Assembly (NCBI GenBank): GCA_049318625.1
Contig: JBMOGA010000022.1
Location: 1-53,159, forward strand
Origin: JBMOGA01 sp049318625
GTDB taxonomy: Bacteria; Pseudomonadota; Alphaproteobacteria; Rhizobiales; Hyphomicrobiaceae
Direction: 5' to 3'
DNA length: 53,159 nucleotides
Shown here in pieces: positions 33,540-42,113 of the stretch (positions within the stretch are counted from its first letter, which is position 1; every line of letters starts with the position of its first letter). Below the pieces are notes generated by a model. It was not told the DNA's origin, did not search any database, and saw only the letters and a list, made by a program, of their open reading frames with translations. A program made the position numbers and the translations under genes.

Positions 33540-35018
33540 TCAGGCCCACCAACGCTCGGGCGGCGTGAACCGGCCGGCGGCGTCCTCGATGACCTGGGCC
33601 GTGCGGAACAACGTTGCCTCGTCGAACGGCTTGGCGATCAGTTGAAGGCCGAGCGGTGTGCCCTGGCTCGACAGCCCGGCCGGCACGGACAGGCCCGGCA
33701 GGCCCGCCATGTTGACGGTCACGGTGAAGATGTCCTCGAGGTACATGGCGATCGGGTCACCGGTCTTCTCGCCATGGGCGAACGCGGGCGATGGTGTGGT
33801 CGGCGTGAGCACGACATCGACCGAGCCCCAGGCCTCGTCGAAGTCGCGCTTGATGAGGGTGCGGACCTTCTGGGCCTTCAAGTAGTAGGCGTCGTAGTAG
33901 CCGGCCGACAGCACGTAGGTGCCGATCATGACGCGGCGGCGTACTTCCTTGCCGAAACCCTTGGCGCGCGACTGCTCGTAGGTGTCGATCAGGTCCTTGC
34001 CGGGCACGCGCAGGCCGTAGCGCACACCGTCGTAGCGGGCGAGGTTGGACGAGGCCTCGGCGGGCGCGACGATATAGTAGGCCGGCAGCGCGTACTTCGT
34101 GTGCGGCAGGCTGATCTCGTGAATCGTGGCGCCGGCCGCCTTCAGCCAGCGGATGCCCTCGGACCACAGGTCCTCGATCTCCTTGGCCATGCCGGCGACC
34201 CGGTATTCCTTCGGCACGCCCACGCGCAGGCCCTTGACGCTCTGGCCGACCGACGCCTCGTAATCCGGCACCGGCGCATCGACCGAGGTCGTGTCCTTGC
34301 TGTCGTGGCTCGCCATCACGCGCAGCATGAGGGCGGCATCGCGCACCGTGCGGGTGATCGGCCCGGCCTGATCGAGCGAGGACGCGAAGGCCACGATGCC
34401 CCAGCGCGAGCAGCGCCCATAGGTCGGCTTGATGCCGACGGTGCCGGTCAGCGCTGCCGGCTGGCGGATCGACCCGCCGGTGTCGGTGGCGGTCGCGGCA
34501 AGGCAGAGGTGAGCAGCGACGGCGGCCGACGACCCGCCCGACGAGCCGCCGGGCACCAGCGGGGCCGTCGAGCCCTGGCGGCGCCACGGATTGATGACCG
34601 GGCCGAAGCAACTGGTCTCGTTCGACGAGCCCATGGCGAACTCGTCGTTGTTGAGCTTGCCGAGCATGACGGCGCCGGCATCCCACAGGTTCCGGGTGAC
34701 GGTCGATTCGTAGGTCGGCACGAAGCCGTCGAGAACACCCGAGCAGGCGGTCGTGCGCACGCCCTGGGTGCAGAAAAGGTCCTTGATGCCGAGTGGCAAC
34801 CCTTCGAGGGCGCCGGCCTGACCTTTGGCCCGGCGCTGATCGCTGGCCTTGGCCTGCGCGCGGGCGTGCTCCGGCGTGGTCAGAACAAAGGCGTTGAGGC
34901 GGGGATTGGCCGTGTCGATCGCGGCGATGAACGCCTCGGTCAGTTCGACGGAGGAGATCGTCTTGGCGGCGAGACGGTCGCGCGCCTCGGCGAGGGTCAG
35001 GTTCAACAGCTCGGACAT
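33540..35018 (-). CDS. gatA: Asp-tRNA(Asn)/Glu-tRNA(Gln) amidotransferase subunit A
   Basis: Glutaminase of GatCAB: releases ammonia from glutamine and passes it to GatB. Amidase signature fold with the Ser-cisSer-Lys triad: Lys79 in GIKDLF, the cis-Ser in PGGSSGGSSAA (about 159) and nucleophile Ser183 in DTGGSIRQPA. Length 492 residues is usual. gatC lies 3 bp upstream on the same strand. Confidence 0.95.
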   Translation of the reverse strand: MSELLNLTLAEARDRLAAKTISSVELTEAFIAAIDTANPRLNAFVLTTPEHARAQAKASDQRRAKGQAGALEGLPLGIKDLFCTQGVRTTACSGVLDGFVPTYESTVTRNLWDAGAVMLGKLNNDEFAMGSSNETSCFGPVINPWRRQGSTAPLVPGGSSGGSSAAVAAHLCLAATATDTGGSIRQPAALTGTVGIKPTYGRCSRWGIVAFASSLDQAGPITRTVRDAALMLRVMASHDSKDTTSVDAPVPDYEASVGQSVKGLRVGVPKEYRVAGMAKEIEDLWSEGIRWLKAAGATIHEISLPHTKYALPAYYIVAPAEASSNLARYDGVRYGLRVPGKDLIDTYEQSRAKGFGKEVRRRVMIGTYVLSAGYYDAYYLKAQKVRTLIKRDFDEAWGSVDVVLTPTTPSPAFAHGEKTGDPIAMYLEDIFTVTVNMAGLPGLSVPAGLSSQGTPLGLQLIAKPFDEATLFRTAQVIEDAAGRFTPPERWWA

Positions 35019-35021
35019 GGA

Positions 35022-35309
35022 TTATTCGACCACCTTCGGCACGACGAAGAAATGATCCTCCGTCAGGGGCGCGTTGCGGACGATGTCGTCGGCGATGTTG
35101 CCGTCCGTGACCTCGTCCTTGCGCTGCTTGAGTTTCATATCCACCACGCGCGTCATCGGCTCGACGCCGGTGACGTCGACCTCGTTGAGCTGCTCGACCC
35201 AGGTGAGGATGCCGCTGAGTTCGCCCTCGAGCCCGGCTACCTCGCTGTCCGCGATCTTGATGCGGGCCAGCCGCGCGATACGCCGGACCGTCGCCTCGTC
35301 GACGTGCAT
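35022..35309 (-). CDS. gatC: Asp-tRNA(Asn)/Glu-tRNA(Gln) amidotransferase subunit C
   Basis: Small 95-residue clamp subunit that holds GatA and GatB together. It shows the family start VDEATVRRIARLARIKIAD, the middle ILTWVEQLNEVDVTGVEPMT and the end PLTEDHFFVVPKVVE. The ATG at 35309 gives the usual length; an earlier in-frame start at 35342 would add 11 residues. First gene of the leftward gat cluster. Confidence 0.93.
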   Translation of the reverse strand: MHVDEATVRRIARLARIKIADSEVAGLEGELSGILTWVEQLNEVDVTGVEPMTRVVDMKLKQRKDEVTDGNIADDIVRNAPLTEDHFFVVPKVVE

Positions 35310-35405
35310 GACCCCTCGCTCGTTTTTTGCTGGAACGGACAATGACGTTGGGCTCTCTTACCGCCCGCCGCCCGGTGGTGCAACCGACGACGCGAGGGAG
35401 CAAGT

Positions 35406-35882
35406 ATGGCCGAGATCAAGGAGGCGACGCAGCGGGTCGCGGCGGCGGCTGCGGCGGCGGGGCTCGATGTCGAGATCGTCCGGCATGGGCAATCGACGCG
35501 GACGGCAGAGGAGGCGGCGGCGGCCTGCGGCTGCGATGTCGGCCAGATCGTCAAGTCGCTGGTGTTCCGGGGCGCGTCATCCGGCCATCCGGTGCTGCTG
35601 CTGGTCGCCGGCTCCAACCGGGTCGACGAGACCGCCGTGCAATCGGTGATCGGCGAAGCGCTGGTGCGGCCCGATGCCCGCTATGTGCGCGAAACCACGG
35701 GCTATGCCATCGGCGGGATTCCCCCGCTCGGCCATCCGCTGCCTCTGGCGACGTGGATGGACCAGGACCTGCTCGCCCATGCGAGCGTGTGGGCGGCAGC
35801 CGGCACCCCCGACACCGTGTTCCGCGTCGCCCCGGCGGCGCTGGCGGCGGCGACCGGCGCCCGTGTCCTCAAGGTGACGTGA
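35406..35882 (+). CDS. YbaK/ProX-type aminoacyl-tRNA deacylase
   Basis: A 158-residue editing-domain protein that hydrolyses misacylated tRNA (Cys-tRNA(Pro) or Ala-tRNA(Pro) in relatives). Signature segments are QIVKSLVFR with the conserved Lys, LLLVAGSNRVD, ETTGYAIGGIPPLGH, and WMDQDLLAH. It ends 10 bp from the convergent MFS-spermidine synthase gene. Confidence 0.88.
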   Translation: MAEIKEATQRVAAAAAAAGLDVEIVRHGQSTRTAEEAAAACGCDVGQIVKSLVFRGASSGHPVLLLVAGSNRVDETAVQSVIGEALVRPDARYVRETTGYAIGGIPPLGHPLPLATWMDQDLLAHASVWAAAGTPDTVFRVAPAALAAATGARVLKVT

Positions 35883-35891
35883 GGTGGCCGC

Positions 35892-38189
35892 TCAGTTCCA
35901 GCGCGCTTTCAACGCGCGCAGGATATCCGAATAGTCGTCGGTCCACGGCCGCACGGTGCCGGGGTCGAGCGGCATGTCGGTGGCCGCATCGCGCAATTCC
36001 TCGACCGCGTCGCGCGATTTCGAGAACACCGCGACCGTCGAGGTCGACGTCGCGTAGGTGCCGTCGTCGGTGTCGTCGGAGAGCAGGAAGCCACTGAGAC
36101 CCGGTACCAGGGGCGCCGTCGCACCGACCACGGCGTCGAGGTCGAGATAGCGGTTGGAAATGTGCAGCAGCACGATGCCCTCGGGCTTGAGTTTGCTGGC
36201 GTAGAGCTTCAGCGCTTCCACCGTCATCAGGTGGACGGGCACGGCGTCGGACGAGAACGCATCGACGATCAGCGCATCGAGCGATCCGTCCGCTTCCTTG
36301 GCCAGCGTCAGGCGGGCATCGCCGATGACGATATCGGTGTCCGGCAGGCAGTGATGCAGGAAGCTGAAGTTGTCGCGGTTCGACGCGATCCGGACGACGG
36401 TCGGGTCGATCTCGAAGAACCGCCACTGCTCGCCGGGCGCGGCATGGCAGGCCATCGACCCGGTGCCGAGCCCGATCACGGCATAGCGGCCCTTCTGGCC
36501 GCTGCGCGCCAGGCGCTCGCGCACGGTCTTGATCGTTTTCGCCATGGGGCTGCCGGGGTGGTAATAGGTCGCAGGCGTCAGATCCTCGATCGGCTGGCCG
36601 TGAATGTCGCGCATGCGCTGCGCGCCGTGCAGCGTGGTGCCATGGGTCAAGGTGTGGAACTCGCCCGTCGCCGAGACCGCCACCCGATAGACACCGAAGT
36701 AGCTGCGCTCGGCCGCGCCCCGGCGCACGTTGGACGGCAACAGGGCGACGGTGAGGAACATGACGAGCGCGAGCGCGAGCTGGCGCGACGGCCAGCGGAA
36801 CAGGGCGACGATCGCGACCGCGGCGGCGGCGGCGATCCAGGCGCCCACGCCCCATTCCCCGGGCAGCGTCACATCGAGCGACTCGAGCGCCCGGGGGCCC
36901 CAGAACACGACCAGCAGGCCGGTGGCCAGCACGAGCCAACTCCAGAGCGACTCGTCGCGCTTGCGCCACAGGGTGGACAGTGCGCCCGGCCGGCAGGCGA
37001 ACGTCAGGGCCAGCAGCAGCGGATACTCGAAGACCTGCGAGAAGATCTGTGGTGCGATCAGCGCCGCAAACAGGCCGCCGAGCACGCCGCCGAACGACAT
37101 CCAGAGATAATACTCGGTGAGGTAGCGGGGCGTCGGGCGGGCTTCATAGAGGGTGCGGTGGGCGACCAGCGTACCGATGAAGAACGCGGCGAGGCCGATG
37201 CCGCCGGAGACCAGCGCCCCGTCGCGCTTGGTCTGCGCGAGTTGCAGCAGGGCCAACGGAACGGCCAACACGTGCAGCCACAGCAGGACCCAGCGCGGCA
37301 CCCAAAGGCGCTCGCGGAAGACCAGCACGAAGGTCAACAGGTAGAGCGACAGCGGAATGACCCAGATCAGCGGCGCCGAGGCGATGTCGGTGGCGATGTG
37401 GGTGGTGATGGCGGTGAGCAGCCCGGCCGGGACGAGCGCGAGGCCGGTCCAGCCGAGCCTGTGCTGCCAGGTGGGCGCGACGTCGGCTGTCTCGGCCGGC
37501 ACCGCCCGCACCGTCGCCGACAGCGGCGACCGGCGCACCAGCATGAAGCAGCCGGCGATGGCGAGCGCGAGCAGCACGAAGCCGATCGTCCACAGACGGC
37601 TCAACTGCGAAAGGCCGAATACGGGCTCGAGCAGGAACGGGTAACCGAGCAGCGCGATGAAGCTGCCGAGATTGCTGGCAGCGTAGAGAAAATAGGGATC
37701 GCGGCCGTGCGGGTGGCCGGTCGCCGCGAACCACGCCTGCAGGAGCGGGGCGTTGGCCGCCACAGCGAGGAACGGCAGCCCGATCGCCACCGTGAACAGA
37801 CCGAACTGCCACAGGTAGGGCTCGCCGGCCGGCGGCTCGCCGAGGACGGTCGGCACGCCGATCGGCAGGGCCACGAAGGCGGCCAGGAGCAGCGCGAGGT
37901 GGACGAACCCGGCCGTGCGCGGCGCGACATGTCCGTTCAGGGCGTGTGCATAGCCGTAGCCGGCCAGCAGCGCGCCCTGGAAAAACACCAGTGCGACGGC
38001 CCACACGGAGGGGGCGCCGCCAAGGATAGGCAGCACCATTTTCGTGAACATCGGCTGCACCGAGAATAGCAGCAGCGCCGAGAAGAACGTCGTCGCGGTG
38101 AAGACCCACAGCAGAAGGCCATGGCCGGTGGCCGGCGTACCGCCGGCCCTGCCATCAGCCGTCTCGGAGTGCGGGTTGGGCGCGTCCAT
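35892..38189 (-). CDS. MFS-like membrane / spermidine synthase-like fusion
   Basis: A 765-residue protein. The first 480 or so residues hold many membrane helices (LLLWVFTATTFFSALLLFSV; MVLPILGGAPSVWAVALVFF). The C-terminal part is a spermidine synthase-like Rossmann domain with VIGLGTGSMACHA (about 569-581), RFFEIDPTVVRIA, and ALIVDAFSSDAVPVHLMTVE. Fusions of this kind are common in alphaproteobacteria; whether the product makes polyamine or exports it is not known. The canonical acidic catalytic pair of SpeE (YDxD) is replaced by VDAFSSD. Confidence 0.85.
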   Translation of the reverse strand: MDAPNPHSETADGRAGGTPATGHGLLLWVFTATTFFSALLLFSVQPMFTKMVLPILGGAPSVWAVALVFFQGALLAGYGYAHALNGHVAPRTAGFVHLALLLAAFVALPIGVPTVLGEPPAGEPYLWQFGLFTVAIGLPFLAVAANAPLLQAWFAATGHPHGRDPYFLYAASNLGSFIALLGYPFLLEPVFGLSQLSRLWTIGFVLLALAIAGCFMLVRRSPLSATVRAVPAETADVAPTWQHRLGWTGLALVPAGLLTAITTHIATDIASAPLIWVIPLSLYLLTFVLVFRERLWVPRWVLLWLHVLAVPLALLQLAQTKRDGALVSGGIGLAAFFIGTLVAHRTLYEARPTPRYLTEYYLWMSFGGVLGGLFAALIAPQIFSQVFEYPLLLALTFACRPGALSTLWRKRDESLWSWLVLATGLLVVFWGPRALESLDVTLPGEWGVGAWIAAAAAVAIVALFRWPSRQLALALVMFLTVALLPSNVRRGAAERSYFGVYRVAVSATGEFHTLTHGTTLHGAQRMRDIHGQPIEDLTPATYYHPGSPMAKTIKTVRERLARSGQKGRYAVIGLGTGSMACHAAPGEQWRFFEIDPTVVRIASNRDNFSFLHHCLPDTDIVIGDARLTLAKEADGSLDALIVDAFSSDAVPVHLMTVEALKLYASKLKPEGIVLLHISNRYLDLDAVVGATAPLVPGLSGFLLSDDTDDGTYATSTSTVAVFSKSRDAVEELRDAATDMPLDPGTVRPWTDDYSDILRALKARWN

Positions 38190-38222
38190 CGGGGATCCTC
38201 GCTGCTGCGCGTCTTGGCGGCC

Positions 38223-38915
38223 CTAAACGGTGATGCCGGCCCCGACCTTGGGCACAACCACCGCGTCGTCCTTCATCTCGGCCACGAACTTGTCGGCGGT
38301 GGGGTCGAGCATGCCGGGGAAGGTGCCGTAGTGGCACGGGATGATGGTGCGGAACGAGAAGAATTTCCGGCAGGCATAGGCGGCCGATCGCGCGCCCATG
38401 GTGAAGCGGTCGCCGATCGGCACGATGCCGACGTCAGGCTCGTGCACGTCCTGGATATAGGCCATGCCGGCGAACATGTCGGTGTCGCCCATGTGATAGA
38501 CGACCGGTCCCTCGGTGCTCGCCAGCACGATGCCACAGGGGTTGCCGAGATAGACGCCGCCCGACGAGGAGGAATGCAGCGCCTGCGTCAGAGTCAGGCG
38601 GAAATCCGGCGTCGCGACGGTGCCGCCGGTGTTCATCGGCTCGAGCTTCTTGGCACCCTTGGCGGCGACGTGCAGCGCCAGCTCGTAGACCGCGAACAGG
38701 GTGGCACCGAACTTGTCGCAGATCTCGCCGGCGTCGCCGACGTGATCGTCGTGGCCGTGCGTGAGCGCGACGTGGGTGACCCCGCCGACCGCCTCGTTCC
38801 AGTCGAGACCGGAGGCCTCGAACGTCGGATTACCCTTGAGGAACGGATCGATGAGCACGACGCTCGCGCCCGTCTCGATCCGGAAGCAGGAATGGCCGAA
38901 CCAGGTGATTTTCAT
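38223..38915 (-). CDS. UPF0173 metal-dependent hydrolase
   Basis: A 230-residue metallo-beta-lactamase fold protein: KITWFGHSCFRIETG at the start, VALTHGHDDHVGD with the metal site (about 48-60), VYHMGDTDMFAGM and IIPCHYGTFPGM for further ligands. The exact substrate is unknown; relatives are annotated as YtkL-like hydrolases. The ATG at 38915 gives the family N terminus. Leftward, divergent from ruvX. Confidence 0.9.
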   Translation of the reverse strand: MKITWFGHSCFRIETGASVVLIDPFLKGNPTFEASGLDWNEAVGGVTHVALTHGHDDHVGDAGEICDKFGATLFAVYELALHVAAKGAKKLEPMNTGGTVATPDFRLTLTQALHSSSSGGVYLGNPCGIVLASTEGPVVYHMGDTDMFAGMAYIQDVHEPDVGIVPIGDRFTMGARSAAYACRKFFSFRTIIPCHYGTFPGMLDPTADKFVAEMKDDAVVVPKVGAGITV

Positions 38916-39067
38916 GGGAAGGCGTCCTCGAGCCGTTGTGCGAAGATTGTAGCCGACATCGGGCCGACGAACGGCGTGCTGCTGCCGGCCCGGCCTCCTC
39001 ATGTATAGTGTGAGCGCAAAATGCAACACTGTGGTGGAGCCCCCCGGGTTCCCGGAGGCGGGCTAGG

Positions 39068-39583
39068 ATGACCAATGACGCAGGCGTCCCGCCGCACGGC
39101 TCGACAGGCGAAGATCCTGTCGCCTTCACGGCTTCGCTCGGCGCGAACGATCGGCTGATCGGCATCGACCTCGGCACCAAGACGATCGGACTGGCGCTGT
39201 CGGACGTTCGCCGGATGGTGGCCTCGCCGCTCGAGACGATCCGGCGCACCAAGTTCCGCGCCGACGTCGCGCGGCTGGTCGAACTGGTCGACAGCCATGG
39301 CGTCGGCGGGCTGGTGCTCGGCCTGCCCCGCAATCTCGACGGCTCGGAAGGCCCGCGCGCCCAGGCGACGCGCGCGTTCGCCCGCAACCTCAATCAGCTG
39401 CTGGCGGTGCCGATCCTGCTGTGGGACGAGCGCTGGTCGACGGCGGCGGCGGAACGGATGCTGATCGAGGCCGATCAGAGCCGCAAGCGCCGCGCCGAGG
39501 TGATCGACAAGTTGGCAGCGACTCTGATCCTGCAGGGCGCGCTCGATCGGATTGTCCGCTTGAGCGATCCGCAGCCGTCGTGA
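39068..39583 (+). CDS. ruvX: RuvX/YqgF, putative Holliday junction resolvase or 16S rRNA processing nuclease
   Basis: A 171-residue RNase H-fold protein with LIGIDLGTKTIGLALSD (catalytic first Asp), VLGLPRNLDGSEGPRAQ and LLWDERWSTAAAERML. YqgF is needed for 16S rRNA maturation in E. coli. The N-terminal 30 residues are an extension relative to shorter homologues. In many Hyphomicrobiales ruvX lies directly before pyrB; here four genes are interposed. Confidence 0.9.
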   Translation: MTNDAGVPPHGSTGEDPVAFTASLGANDRLIGIDLGTKTIGLALSDVRRMVASPLETIRRTKFRADVARLVELVDSHGVGGLVLGLPRNLDGSEGPRAQATRAFARNLNQLLAVPILLWDERWSTAAAERMLIEADQSRKRRAEVIDKLAATLILQGALDRIVRLSDPQPS

Positions 39584-39626
39584 GATGGTGCCGGCCGAAC
39601 AACCGACCCCGAAAGGGCCGTCCGCG

Positions 39627-40331
39627 ATGCTGCAACTCGCCGAACTTATGACGCGCACGAACGATATCGCCGCGATCACGTTCTTCCTGGCAACCTCGGT
39701 GATCTGCGGCCACCTCTCCAACATCGGGCCGCTGCGCAGCCGCAACATCGCGAGCTACGTACAGGCCCACCGCATCCAATGGATGCAGAACATGGCGGTG
39801 CGCGACAACCGGGTGATCGACACGATCCTGCTCGGCGGGCTCAGTCACGGCAACGCGTTCTTCGCGTCGACCTCGGTGATCGCGGTGGGCGGCCTGTCGG
39901 CGCTGCTCGGCTCGGGCGACAAGATCCAGGAGATCCTCGAGCGGCTGCCGCTGGTCGACAAGGCGCCGAAGGCGCTTTGGGAGGCGAAGATCCTGCTCAT
40001 GCTGGCGATCTTCATCTTCGCGTTCTTCAAGTTCGCCTGGGCGTTCCGCCTCTCGCACTACACGGCGATCATGATCGGTTCGACGCCGCTGCTCGGCAAA
40101 GGCGACGACGCGGCCTGCGATGCCCATGCGATCCGCACCGCGCGGCTGATCGGCTTCGCCGCCGAGCACGCCAACGCCGGGCTGCGTTCGTTCTATTTCG
40201 CGATCGCCGCGCTAGCGTGGTTCTTCCACCCGTACGCGTTCATGTTCGCGACGACATGGGTGCTGGTGATCCTGATCCGCCGCGACTTCTTCTCGCGCTC
40301 CCGCCGCGTCCTTGCTGGGCAGCAGCCTTGA
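39627..40331 (+). CDS. DUF599-family membrane protein
   Basis: The ATG at 39627 gives 234 residues with several membrane helices (AAITFFLATSVICGHLSN; LMLAIFIFAFFKFAWAFRL; FYFAIAALAWFFHPYAFMFA). It matches the DUF599 family: SHGNAFFASTSVIAVGGL, SHYTAIMIGSTPLL. Function unknown. Its last 92 bp are antisense to the AraC gene. Confidence 0.8.
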   Translation: MLQLAELMTRTNDIAAITFFLATSVICGHLSNIGPLRSRNIASYVQAHRIQWMQNMAVRDNRVIDTILLGGLSHGNAFFASTSVIAVGGLSALLGSGDKIQEILERLPLVDKAPKALWEAKILLMLAIFIFAFFKFAWAFRLSHYTAIMIGSTPLLGKGDDAACDAHAIRTARLIGFAAEHANAGLRSFYFAIAALAWFFHPYAFMFATTWVLVILIRRDFFSRSRRVLAGQQP

Positions 40332-41436
40332 CGGTGCGGGCGTAGCCGGCCACCAGGTGCGGCCGGGCCTCGGCTGCCGGCCCGCGCATGTGATTGCGGT
40401 AGCTGCGCGGCGGCATGTGGAACCAGCGATGGGCGGCGCGCGTGAATGCGCTGAGTTCGGAAAAGCCGAGGCGGGCCGAAATCTCGGTGATGGCGAGGTC
40501 GGTGTCGCGCAGGTAGCGCTCGGCGAGACGCCGGCGGGTGTCTATCAGGATCGCCTCGTAACTCGTGCGGTGCATTTCGAGCCGGTACTGCAGGGCCCGC
40601 GCTGTGAGGCCGAGCGTGTCGGCAATGCATTCGAGGTCGAACGGTTCGGCGGCCGCCAGCCGGCTCGAGATCTCGCGGTGGACCTGGCTCACGATATCGT
40701 GAACGGGGATCGGCTCGGCCCGCAGCCGGGCGCCGGCCTCGCGGAGCGTCTCGAACAGGCGCGCGTCGGCGAGGGGCGAGCGCTGCGCCAGGGTCGCGCG
40801 ATCGAGGACGAGGGCGTTCACGGAGCGTCCGAACTTGAGCCGCGGACCCAACACCTCGGCGTAGGGCGCGAGATCGGCCGGCGGGCGATGGTCGAACTCG
40901 ACGGCGCGTGGCGTCCACCCCGGACCGGTCACCGCCCGGATGGCGGTCACCAGCGACGCCATGAAGAAGCCGGTGATCTGGACGCTGGGTCCGGCAGCGC
41001 ATGCGGGATAGGCGATTTCGAGCCGCCCGCCCGCGGCCTGTTCGCACAGCCGAATGTCGACGTTCTGGAGGTGCAGATCGTGATACTGAACGAACGCTTC
41101 CAGCATGCCGCGCACGGTCGGCGCCGCCATCATCAGATGACCGAGCATGCCCGACGAAGCCGAAATCTTCGCGCCGAGGTGTAAACCCAGCGCATCGTCA
41201 TCCAGCTGTTTCGCCAGAATATCCAGTATCCGTCCGGCCACGGATAGTGGTATGTGCGTCCAAGGTTGATCGAGAAGAGAAGAATCCAGCCCCATGTCGC
41301 GGAGGATTCCGTCCATGTCGAAGCCGCGGCCGTGCAGATGCTCGCCGAGTTTCAGCAGGAAGCGAATTTCGATGACCGGAACCTGATAGGACACGCGTAC
41401 TGCTCCGTGCCGGTGCAATCTTGGAAGGGATAACAT
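40240..41436 (-). CDS. AraC-family transcriptional regulator
   Basis: A 398-residue regulator with an N-terminal Arabinose_bd-type domain (DMGLDSSLLDQPWTHIPLSV; SSGMLGHLMMAAPTVRGML) and a C-terminal HTH_18 domain (DTLGLTARALQYRLEMHRTS; DLAITEISARLGFSELSAFT; AHRWFHMPPRSYRNH). The last about 40 residues, rich in Ala, Arg and Gly, fall beyond the HTH and partly within the overlap with the DUF599 gene, probably a non-conserved extension. A GTG near 41397 (VSYQVPV) is an alternative start. Confidence 0.88.
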   Translation of the reverse strand: MLSLPRLHRHGAVRVSYQVPVIEIRFLLKLGEHLHGRGFDMDGILRDMGLDSSLLDQPWTHIPLSVAGRILDILAKQLDDDALGLHLGAKISASSGMLGHLMMAAPTVRGMLEAFVQYHDLHLQNVDIRLCEQAAGGRLEIAYPACAAGPSVQITGFFMASLVTAIRAVTGPGWTPRAVEFDHRPPADLAPYAEVLGPRLKFGRSVNALVLDRATLAQRSPLADARLFETLREAGARLRAEPIPVHDIVSQVHREISSRLAAAEPFDLECIADTLGLTARALQYRLEMHRTSYEAILIDTRRRLAERYLRDTDLAITEISARLGFSELSAFTRAAHRWFHMPPRSYRNHMRGPAAEARPHLVAGYARTVKAAAQQGRGGSARRSRGGSGSPAPMSSRT

Positions 41437-41493
41437 ACTCGCACGGCTCGGCGATCAAGTCACGCGGGTCATCAGTCAAGACCGCAGACAGGC

Positions 41494-41532
41494 TATTCCC
41501 TAAACGGAATACACCATCAACATAGTGGAATA
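41494..41532. promoter_or_regulatory. palindrome TATTCC-N6-GGAATA and spaced half-site
   Basis: TATTCCCTAAACGGAATA (41494-41511) is a near-perfect palindrome; a second GGAATA lies 21 bp further (41527-41532), two helical turns away. The site sits between the divergent AraC and MarR genes and suits a dimeric MarR protein. Confidence 0.45.
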
Positions 41533-41588
41533 ATCGGTCGTTCCCAGCTGTTTGGGGCGACCGCGTACCCCAGGGGGATGAAAGAGTT

Positions 41589-42110
41589 ATGAAAGCCGCC
41601 ACCTCCAAGTCGTCGACGCCGTCGGCCCTTCATCTGCTGCATCGGGCCGGCCAGTGCGCCGACGATCTCTTCGCGCGTAACATTGGCAAGGTGGACCTCA
41701 CCCCGCGCCAGTTCGCCGTGCTGCGCTGCGTGTCCGACAACGAGGATCTGAGCCAGACCGACCTCGTCAACATGACCGGCATCGACCGTTCGACCCTGGC
41801 CGACATCGTCCGCCGCCTCGTCGAGCGTGGCATGCTGCAGCGCAAGCGCACCAAAGAGGATGCGCGGATGTACGCGGTGCGACTGTCCGCCTCTGGCCGC
41901 ACGGCCCTCAACAACGCCCAGCCGGCGGCCAAGACCACCGACAGCCGCCTGCTGCAGGTGTTGCCGTCGGATCAGCGCCAGGACTTCCTGAAGGCCCTCG
42001 GCACGATCGTCGAGGCGCTGCAGACGGCCGAGGCCAAAGAGGCCAAGGAAGCTCCGGTCAAGACGAAGGCCACCAAGGCCGTCAAGGGCGGCCGCGGTCG
42101 CAAGGGCTGA
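41589..42110 (+). CDS. MarR-family regulator with Lys/Ala-rich tail
   Basis: A winged-helix MarR repressor (DLTPRQFAVLRCVSDNEDLS; GIDRSTLADIVRRLVERGML; KRTKEDARMYAVRLSASGR). After about residue 143 comes a Lys/Ala-rich, histone-H1-like tail (AKEAKEAPVKTKATKAVKGG) that should bind DNA without sequence preference. Total 173 residues. It converges with aidB, 3 bp apart. Confidence 0.88.
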   Translation: MKAATSKSSTPSALHLLHRAGQCADDLFARNIGKVDLTPRQFAVLRCVSDNEDLSQTDLVNMTGIDRSTLADIVRRLVERGMLQRKRTKEDARMYAVRLSASGRTALNNAQPAAKTTDSRLLQVLPSDQRQDFLKALGTIVEALQTAEAKEAKEAPVKTKATKAVKGGRGRKG

Positions 42111-42113
42111 CGC

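Noticed and set aside
36162..38069. 635-residue rightward frame opposite the MFS-spermidine synthase gene
   Set aside because: Gln/Arg/His-rich antisense frame with no ribosome site or domain.
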